Source: Azoarcus_F sp048158365 | GTDB taxonomy: Bacteria > Pseudomonadota > Gammaproteobacteria > Burkholderiales > Rhodocyclaceae | DNA length: 47,110 bases | Reading direction: 5' to 3' (one strand) | NCBI GenBank assembly: GCA_048158365.1 | Contig: JBLLNL010000015.1 | Shown: in pieces, positions 41,754-47,110 of the stretch | Layout: the number at the start of each line of letters is the position of its first letter | Numbering within the stretch: position 1 is the first letter of the stretch | Made by a program: the position numbers and the translations under genes | Notes under the pieces: model-generated | Told to the model about the DNA's origin: nothing | Databases searched by the model: none | The model's input: only the letters and a program-made list of their open reading frames with translations

Positions 41754-42074
41754 ATGCTCAAGAGCGAAATCAACATTCACCATGACCTTCGCTGCGGGAC
41801 CTCGCGGGACATGCTGGCGATGATCCGCAAAAGCGGCGAGGAACCAATCGCCATCGCGTACCCGAAGCCGCTCGAGCGCGGGAAGCTCGTCGATGCGGAG
41901 GAGCCCGTGCCTGAGTCGCTGCCGGACCTGCCCAACATCGATCCGGCCCTGTTCCGGGTGCTCGATGCGGCCCAGTTGCGCACTGCGCAGCCATCCACTC
42001 ATGCCCCGCGCATTGTGCTGCTCCATGGTTGGTTGCACGCGTTCCTTCAGCCGTTTGCTGGCGGAGGAGGCGCC
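41754..42074 (+). pseudogene. Arsenic-resistance relic: arsC and arsH fragments
   Basis: From ATG 41754 about 46 codons match the N-terminus of arsenate reductase ArsC, with the catalytic Cys in LRCGTSRDMLAMIRKSGEEP. After a short non-matching piece, LPDLPNIDPALFRV to PSTHAPRIVLL (41919-42023) match the N-terminus of ArsH, continuing in another frame as SFSRLLAEEA (to about 42074). Neither gene is complete. This is a collapsed ars operon directly outside attR. The remainder to 42213 keeps an open frame I cannot assign. Confidence 0.62.
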
Positions 42075-42214
42075 GCGGACTTCGTGTTCGTGCGGATCGA
42101 GGCCTACAGCCTGCGCCCGGACAGGGTCGCGCGTTACGAAGGGATCCCTGACCAGTACCATTGGAGAACTGTCCGGACAGGTTATTCGCTCCCTGCACCT
42201 CAATCCTGTCAGGC

Positions 42215-42243
42215 TTGAGAGGTGCGTACAAATGGCGCACAAT
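42215..42243 (+). promoter_or_regulatory. Autoregulated promoter of the toxin-antitoxin pair
   Basis: -35 TTGAGA (42215-42220), 17-bp spacer, -10 CACAAT (42238-42243). The dyad GTGCG-N9-CGCAC (42222-42226, 42236-42240) fills the spacer and overlaps the -10, fitting repression by the antitoxin. Confidence 0.65.
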
Positions 42244-42269
42244 GTGGTGACTTTTATCGGGAGAGCCAC

Positions 42270-42545
42270 ATGAGTTCAATGACCAAGGACACGCGCCTCC
42301 ACATCCGTTGTGACCAGAAAGTCAGGCAATTGCTGGACAAGGCGGCGGCCTATGCCCACATGAGCGTATCGGAGTTCGTCCTGCGCAACGCGGTCGAGCA
42401 GGCCCAGTCTGTGGTGCAGCAGCACGAGGCGATCAACCTGTCACAGGACGATTTTGCGGCCTTTCTGGACGCGCTGGAGACACCGGCTCAGCCCACGCCG
42501 GCCTTGCAGCGGGCTTTTGCCCGGCACGACGCGCAGGTTCGCTGA
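42270..42545 (+). CDS. DUF1778 (TacA-type) antitoxin
   Basis: A 91-residue protein with an N-terminal ribbon-helix-helix (TRLHIRCDQKVRQLLDKAAA, MSVSEFVLRNAVEQA) and a C-terminal extension that neutralises the toxin (LSQDDFAAFLDALE, the typical DUF1778 ending). It precedes and directly abuts the GNAT toxin gene. It should bind the dyad in its own promoter. GGGAGA precedes ATG 42270. Confidence 0.9.
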   Translation: MSSMTKDTRLHIRCDQKVRQLLDKAAAYAHMSVSEFVLRNAVEQAQSVVQQHEAINLSQDDFAAFLDALETPAQPTPALQRAFARHDAQVR

Positions 42546-43046
42546 GTGGAGTACCGCGTTCGGCCGCTGGACAACGAGGCCGACACGGCTGGATTCTGCT
42601 GCGGAGAAGCTGCGCTCGACGAATACCTGCACCGTTATGCCAGACAGGACGTCAAGCGCGGCGTGGCGCGAGTGTTCGTAGCGACTCCGGCCGATGATGA
42701 GCGCGTGGTGGTCGGGTTTTACTCCCTCAGTGCGGCAAGCGTTTCGGCGGAGCATCTGCCAGAGCCCTTGCGGAAAAAACTGCCGCGCTATCCCGTCCCC
42801 GCAGCCTTGCTGGGTCGTCTGGCGGTGAGCGGTGAAATGAAAGGGCAGGGGCTTGGCGGCATTTTGCTGGCCGATGCCTGCAAGCGTGTGGTGGCGGCGA
42901 GTCAGACGCTTGCAGTGGCGGCCATCATCGTCGATGCCAAGTCGCCCGCTGCGGCGGCTTTCTACCGGCACTTCGGTTTTATCGAATTGCCCGGTCGGCC
43001 GGGGCGCTGGATGTTGCCAAGGTCCCATTTCTCCCAGGGGTTTTGA
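42546..43046 (+). CDS. GNAT (TacT-type) toxin
   Basis: A 166-residue GNAT acetyltransferase. FCCGEAALDEYLHRYARQDV is the conserved N-terminal segment of TacT-like toxins. LLGRLAVSGEMKGQGLGGIL is the acetyl-CoA loop, and AAAFYRHFGF closes the fold. TacT toxins acetylate the amino acid on charged tRNAs and stop translation. The GTG start follows the antitoxin stop without a gap. It lies 0.65 kb outside attR and so is not part of the island as delimited. Confidence 0.9.
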   Translation: MEYRVRPLDNEADTAGFCCGEAALDEYLHRYARQDVKRGVARVFVATPADDERVVVGFYSLSAASVSAEHLPEPLRKKLPRYPVPAALLGRLAVSGEMKGQGLGGILLADACKRVVAASQTLAVAAIIVDAKSPAAAAFYRHFGFIELPGRPGRWMLPRSHFSQGF

Positions 43047-43089
43047 GGCCGCCCCATGCTGCCACCCCTATTTGCCGGCATCCGGCGCG

Positions 43090-44880
43090 TCATGTCTGGC
43101 GATCCTCCCAGTCCTGCCATTCGACGTCGTGGGTTGCGACGTAGGCGCTGACCGCGGTACCAACGGTCGGGAAGAAGGTTTCCTCGCCGAGGCGTGTGAA
43201 CAGGCCGAAGCGCTTCAGCTTGTCCTTGACCGGATCCTTCATCTCGGCGAAGCACAGCTCGATTCCGGCGCCCTGCAGGGTCTCGCCGAGTTCGGCGAGC
43301 ACGTCCGCGGCGGTGACGTCGACGCTGGTAACCGGCTCTGCCGCGACTACGAGCCAGCGGACCGGTGTCGGAGATTCCTCGACTGCGTCGAGCACACGCT
43401 CGCGGAACAGCTCGGCGTTGGCGAAGAACAGCGGCGCGTCCCAACGGAACATCACCAACCCGGGAACGCGGCGGGCGTCGGGATAGCGCTTGATGTCGTG
43501 GTAGCCCTTGACACCCTCGGCGCGGCCGAGCACCGCGAAGTGCGGACGCCAGCCGTCCCACAGGAATTCGATGACCGCGGCGAGGATGGCCAGGCCGATG
43601 CCGGGGATGACACCCAGCACCGCGACCCCGGCGGTGCAGCCCACCGACAGCCAGAACTCCCAGCGCTGGATGCGCCAGATGCGGCGCAGGTCGGCGAATT
43701 CGAACAGGCCGGCAGCGGCTGCGATCACCACCGCAGCCAGTGCGCTGGTCGGCAGGTTCCGCAGCAGGTCGGGCGCGAGCAGAAGCAACAGGGCGACCGC
43801 CAGCGCGCCGACGACCCCGGTGAGCTGCGTGCGCGCACCGGCCGCTTCTGCGACCGGCGTGCGCGAGGAACTGCTGCTGACCGGGAAGCCCTGGAAGAAT
43901 CCCGCCGCCAGGTTGGCGGCACCGAGCCCGACCATTTCCTGGCTGGGGTCGACATGGGTGCGGGTGCGCACGGCATAGACGCGCGACAGCACGCTGGTGT
44001 CGGCGAACGACACCAGGGCGACGGCAAGTCCGCCGATGAGCACGGTGCCGAGGTCGGCCCAGGTGATCCACGGAATGGCGAAGGCGGGCAGGCCGCGGGG
44101 TAGCGAGCCGAGCACTGCGACGCCCGCGTCTTCGCCCAGATCCAGCGTCCCCACGACGAGCGTCGCCGCGATGACTGCGACGAGCATGTCGGGTATGCGC
44201 TTGTGGCCCTTCAGCAGCAGGATGATCGCCAGCGTACCCGCGCCGAGCAGGAAGGTGGTCCAGTTGCTGCGACCCTCGACAATCGCGACGGCGATCGCCC
44301 ACAGGTCCTGCAGCGGCCCTCCACCGTCGATGGAAAAGCCGAACAGATTGGGCAACTGGCTGATCAGTACCGTCAGCGCGATGCCGTTCATGTAGCCGTA
44401 GCGAATCGGTTTGGACAGCAGTTCGGTGATGAAACCGAGGCGCAGCAGTCCGAACAGGATGCAGGCCAGGCCGGAGACGACCGCCATCGCGCCGGCGAGC
44501 GCGACCGCACGCATCGGGTCGCCGCCGGACTGCTGCAGCACGACCGCGAGGATCAGTGCAGCCAGCGCACTGTCGGGGCCCAGCACCAGGATGCGGCTGG
44601 GGCCGAACAGGGCGTAGGTGAGCAGCGGGACGATCGTGGCGTAGAGGCCGTAGATACCCGGCAGACCCGACGCGACCGCATAGGCGATGCCGACCGGCAC
44701 CAGCATCGCCGCCAGCACCAGGCCAGCCACGAGATCGTGGCGCAGCCAGGCGGCCTCGTAGCTGCGCAGGGTTTGCACGCCCGGCATCCAGCGTATCCAG
44801 CCGGCCTGGTCGGCGCCTCGGGCGGGACGGGCAATGCGGCCCGATTTGGTGCCGGTTGGGGGGACGTCGGGGTGGCTCAT
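43090..44880 (-). CDS. SulP-family anion transporter with STAS domain
   Basis: A 596-residue transporter. Residues about 25-440 hold the SulP membrane core with the signature GLYATIVPLLTYALFGPSRI and the NLAAGFFQGFPVSSSSSRT motif. Residues about 460-590 form the cytoplasmic STAS domain (GLVMFRWDAPLFFANAELFR). Family members carry sulfate, bicarbonate or other anions; this one is not assignable. ATG 44880 is chosen because alignment-like content starts there; the open frame extends to 44997 without support. Confidence 0.9.
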   Translation of the reverse strand: MSHPDVPPTGTKSGRIARPARGADQAGWIRWMPGVQTLRSYEAAWLRHDLVAGLVLAAMLVPVGIAYAVASGLPGIYGLYATIVPLLTYALFGPSRILVLGPDSALAALILAVVLQQSGGDPMRAVALAGAMAVVSGLACILFGLLRLGFITELLSKPIRYGYMNGIALTVLISQLPNLFGFSIDGGGPLQDLWAIAVAIVEGRSNWTTFLLGAGTLAIILLLKGHKRIPDMLVAVIAATLVVGTLDLGEDAGVAVLGSLPRGLPAFAIPWITWADLGTVLIGGLAVALVSFADTSVLSRVYAVRTRTHVDPSQEMVGLGAANLAAGFFQGFPVSSSSSRTPVAEAAGARTQLTGVVGALAVALLLLLAPDLLRNLPTSALAAVVIAAAAGLFEFADLRRIWRIQRWEFWLSVGCTAGVAVLGVIPGIGLAILAAVIEFLWDGWRPHFAVLGRAEGVKGYHDIKRYPDARRVPGLVMFRWDAPLFFANAELFRERVLDAVEESPTPVRWLVVAAEPVTSVDVTAADVLAELGETLQGAGIELCFAEMKDPVKDKLKRFGLFTRLGEETFFPTVGTAVSAYVATHDVEWQDWEDRQT

Positions 44881-45087
44881 GGGATCGGGCCTGAGCGGGT
44901 CGTGTCCAGCAAGCGTAGCCCCCTCGACTATTCGCGCGCAAGGAATCTGGTGTGCCTGCTCCGGCGTGGGGTGTTCGGCCAGGATGAGCCTATGCAAAGC
45001 TGTTCATTTCACGTCAACCCGGATGGTGTGCCGTTGGCGTCGAATCTAGACTCCCGAACTTGTCCCCCAAGCCCAGGAGAAGCCCGA

Positions 45088-45888
45088 ATGAACCGCAATT
45101 TGCTGATGTGTGCGCTCGCCGCAGGGGTCTGTTCCGGTGGGGCATTTGCCCAGACCGGCGCAGAGGTCACGCTGCACGCAGCCGGCAGTCTGCGCGCCGT
45201 GCTGACCGAGGTCGGCGAAGCGTTCACCAACAAGACCGGGCACCCTGTTGCAGCCACGTTTGCCGCGTCAGGCCTGCTGCGGCAGCGGATCGAGAGCGGT
45301 GAGCCGGCACAGGTTTTCGCATCGGCCAATGTCTCCCATCCGGAAACTCTTGCGGCAGCGGGAGGGTGGAGTCAGCCGGTCGTATTCACCCGCAATGTCC
45401 TGTGCGCGCTCGCGCAACCCCAGGTCCAGGTCGACAGTGACAATCTGCTCGACGTGATGCTCGACACTGAAGTGAAGCTCGGTACCTCGACGCCGAAAGC
45501 CGATCCTTCGGGTGACTATGCCTGGGCGCTGTTCGAAAAGGCCGAAGCGCTTCGTGCCGGATCGTTCGCGGCGCTCGACGCCAAGGCACTCAAGCTCACC
45601 GGTGGCCCCGATTCGCCGAAGGCGCCGGAGGGTCGTGGCACCTATGAGTGGGTCATGGCGGAAGGGCAGGCCGATGTCTTCCTGACCTATTGCACCAATG
45701 CGGTTGCGGCGAAGGCAGCACAGCCGCAGTTGCAGATCGTCGAGATCGCGAGGGAACTACAAGTCGGAGCCGCCTACGGCTTGAGCGTTCGTGACGGTGC
45801 ACCGGATGCGGCGCATGCCCTGGCCGAATACATCCTGTCGCCGGACGCGCAGCAGGTGTTCAAACGTCACGGGTTCGGAGCAATCTGA
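45088..45888 (+). CDS. ModA-like periplasmic binding protein
   Basis: A 266-residue solute-binding protein of the molybdate/tungstate (ModA) fold. The signal peptide NLLMCALAAGVCSGGAFA is cleaved before QTGAEV; AAGSLRAVLTEV is the anion-binding start, followed by ASGLLRQRIESG, GTYEWVMAEGQADV and the C-terminal SPDAQQVFKRHGF. No ModB or ModC gene adjoins, so it depends on a permease elsewhere or has another ligand. AGGAG precedes the ATG. It could supply Mo for the CO dehydrogenase, though the distance makes that weak. Confidence 0.83.
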   Translation: MNRNLLMCALAAGVCSGGAFAQTGAEVTLHAAGSLRAVLTEVGEAFTNKTGHPVAATFAASGLLRQRIESGEPAQVFASANVSHPETLAAAGGWSQPVVFTRNVLCALAQPQVQVDSDNLLDVMLDTEVKLGTSTPKADPSGDYAWALFEKAEALRAGSFAALDAKALKLTGGPDSPKAPEGRGTYEWVMAEGQADVFLTYCTNAVAAKAAQPQLQIVEIARELQVGAAYGLSVRDGAPDAAHALAEYILSPDAQQVFKRHGFGAI

Positions 45889-45906
45889 CGACGCCGTGCG
45901 TATCGC

Positions 45907-45933
45907 AGCCCGACGTCGTTTCATCGTCGGGCT
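45907..45933 (+). terminator. Hairpin after the ModA-like gene
   Basis: Stem AGCCCGACG/CGTCGGGCT (9 bp, perfect) with a 9-nt loop, 19 bp after the stop. No U-run follows, so termination may be Rho-assisted. The remaining gap up to 46155 holds only the sdhC relic. Confidence 0.5.
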
Positions 45934-45972
45934 GAGTTCGCGGTCCTCTGCGTTTGTCGGTACGCGCACCCG

Positions 45973-46101
45973 CTACTCGCGATGAAGCACGATGGTGACG
46001 AGCAACGAGTGCAGGATCGACGTGATCGCACCGATCGGAAAGCGAAGCTTCCTCAGATCGAGGAATACCGGACGGCGTGTCAGTTTCATCGTGCTCGCCA
46101 T
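45973..46101 (-). pseudogene. SdhC N-terminal fragment
   Basis: A 42-codon open frame whose middle, RRPVFLDLRKLRFPIGAITS followed by ILH, matches the N-terminus of the succinate dehydrogenase cytochrome b subunit of betaproteobacteria. After ILH the similarity stops and the frame ends 11 codons on. None of the membrane anchor or haem ligands remains, so it is a relic. Confidence 0.5.
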
Positions 46102-46155
46102 GTGTCGCGCAAACCCGTGTCGCCGGGGCGAACGCGGGTTTGGCCGCCAGACGGT

Positions 46156-46701
46156 CTAGGCCGCCAGAAGATGTCGCTGAAGCTGTTCGTAACGTCTGCC
46201 GACGGCATCGGAACCGAACAGAGGGTCCTGCTGAGCCGGGGCGATCGCTTCGATCTCATTCCAGTCCGCCTCGCTCAACAGCGTGTGAGCCAGCGGGATG
46301 ATCGTGTTTTCCTCGTTGCTCATGTGATCACGGAAAAACCGGATGTAGGTGGCCGCCGATCGGCCGACGTGCTCGCGTGGCTGCATGACGCCATCCACCG
46401 CGCCCTGCAAGGCCTCGCAGAGTTCCGCGCCACTTTGCTTGAGGACAACGTGCTGTTCGAGCAGCGTGTGTACCGCCGCATCCGCCCTGGGATCCATTGA
46501 CGCGACCTTCGCGAAAACCAGGTCTTCTTTCGGGTGGTGGTAGACGTCTGGATAGTGGGTCATGTAATACATGATGTCCAACATCAGTTGGTAATCGGGA
46601 TTGCCGGCTTCATTGAACAACCGGACCTCCGCTTCGAGCATGTCGAGCAGCCTCGAGAAGTTCGTGTGATCCCGGTGCCAAGTGTTGATAGCGGTCGTCA
46701 T
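46156..46701 (-). CDS. Hemerythrin-like (HHE) protein
   Basis: A 181-residue cytoplasmic protein with a hemerythrin/HHE fold: WHRDHTNFSRLLDMLEAE, HYPDVYHHPKEDLVFAKV, LEQHVVLKQSGAELCEAL and DHMSNEENTIIPLA supply the His/Asp/Glu ligands of a di-iron site. Proteins of this type bind O2 or NO, or act in iron and stress responses. ATG 46701 (GGAGACACACC upstream). It follows a second hemerythrin-domain gene on the same strand. Confidence 0.88.
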   Translation of the reverse strand: MTTAINTWHRDHTNFSRLLDMLEAEVRLFNEAGNPDYQLMLDIMYYMTHYPDVYHHPKEDLVFAKVASMDPRADAAVHTLLEQHVVLKQSGAELCEALQGAVDGVMQPREHVGRSAATYIRFFRDHMSNEENTIIPLAHTLLSEADWNEIEAIAPAQQDPLFGSDAVGRRYEQLQRHLLAA

Positions 46702-47110
46702 GGTGTGTCTCCTTCGAGTTGTCCGCTTTCCGCGGTTGTCCAGGTCCCGTTTTGGTTCGTGCCTTGCCGCTGGGTCGTCCTTCCATGTGTGGGGTTTCGC
46801 TGGCCGCCCACCAGGCCTCGATGGACGGAAACATTCGACGCTCCTCGAAACGCACATGTGCCTCGAGCAGGGTGCCCAGGCGTGTCAATGCGGCGGCGTT
46901 CTCGGTTTGCGTGAGCAGCGTGCGCAACTCGCCGTGTTCGCGCATCAACTGCGTCGCTGACTCGGGGTCGCATATGCGCAGAATCGGCAGCAGCGTCGCT
47001 TCTTCTTCGTCGAAATGCCGCTCCAGTTCCCCTCGCAAGGTGCGAACCTCGGCTGCCGCATCCGCCACGGCTGCGTCCGTACTCGGGGCAGACCGGAGGC
47101 GTTTGGCGAG
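46610..47110 (-). CDS. Second hemerythrin-domain protein, C-terminal part (start outside the window)
   Basis: The frame is open to the right edge. ELERHFDEEEATLLPILRIC, MREHGELRTLLTQ and EAHVRFEERRMFPSIEAWW give hemerythrin helices with His and Glu ligands. After EAWWAA the residues are Lys/Arg/Pro-rich and the frame runs 92 bp into the next gene, which is unusual. In the third frame a stop overlaps the next ATG (46698-46700), so a frameshift in the tail is possible. The two hemerythrin genes probably form one transcription unit. Confidence 0.7.
   Translation of the reverse strand, partial: LAKRLRSAPSTDAAVADAAAEVRTLRGELERHFDEEEATLLPILRICDPESATQLMREHGELRTLLTQTENAAALTRLGTLLEAHVRFEERRMFPSIEAWWAASETPHMEGRPSGKARTKTGPGQPRKADNSKETHHDDRYQHLAPGSHELLEAARHARSGGPVVQ

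Noticed and set aside
41685..42218. An intact 150-178 residue gene with an ArsC start
   Set aside because: The ArsC match stops after about 46 residues and passes to an ArsH piece that needs a frame change; it is a relic.

Overview
The window is high-GC DNA from what looks like a betaproteobacterium (Azoarcus/Thauera-like or Burkholderiales). It carries box-pathway (aerobic benzoyl-CoA) genes, a form I aerobic CO dehydrogenase locus with an RcoM-type PAS-LytTR regulator, TRAP uptake systems and many LysR/SDR catabolic genes. This assignment rests on gene content only.

Layout. (1) 1-3.5 kb: divergent boxC (partial) and boxD around a TGCA-rich control region, then a collapsed relic of benzoate-CoA ligase and LivG/LivF fragments, an acyl-CoA thioesterase and a rubredoxin. 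(2) 3.69-3.86 kb: a 169-bp MITE-like palindrome with CTAG at both ends. (3) 3.9-8.8 kb: HDOD, HD-GYP and CBS-BON signalling genes, all leftward. (4) 8.9-10.2 kb: a mosaic of fragments (CaiB, DctP, serine-glyoxylate aminotransferase, GntR, MatB) leading into an intact 2-keto-4-pentenoate hydratase-like gene. (5) 11-13.7 kb: an MFS transporter fused to a monooxygenase-like domain, and an atypical SDR. (6) 14-22.5 kb: a LysR gene divergent from an operon of split transketolase, SDR, TRAP DctPQM, threonate/hydroxyisobutyrate-type dehydrogenase and AEC permease. This is probably a kinase-free route for a C4-C6 hydroxy or sugar acid. (7) 22.6-33 kb: the CO oxidation locus, with xdhC/coxI-like and an unknown membrane gene leftward, and rcoM, coxMSL, coxG, coxD, coxE and a MocA-like gene rightward. 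(8) 33.1-41.6 kb: an integrated satellite-like island in tRNA-Arg(ACG). It has 49-bp att repeats, paired integrase arm-type repeats, integrase, AlpA, a two-gene primase/helicase, candidate origin iterons and a lone HK97-type capsid gene. (9) 41.7-47.1 kb: an arsC/arsH relic, a DUF1778-GNAT toxin-antitoxin pair, SulP, an orphan ModA-like protein, an sdhC relic and two hemerythrin-domain genes.

How the parts work together. The CO locus is the clearest functional unit: a haem-PAS regulator, the three enzyme subunits, the quinone/membrane coupling protein CoxG, the CoxD/CoxE maturation pair and Mo-cofactor maturation factors. The transketolase/TRAP operon is a plausible self-contained transport and degradation module with no kinase. 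The island looks like a phage satellite: integrase, control protein and replication module, but only one recognisable virion gene and no terminase, portal or tail. Between these modules lie several places where neighbouring genes of an operon have been reduced to short fragments joined to each other, a pattern treated as a separate finding.
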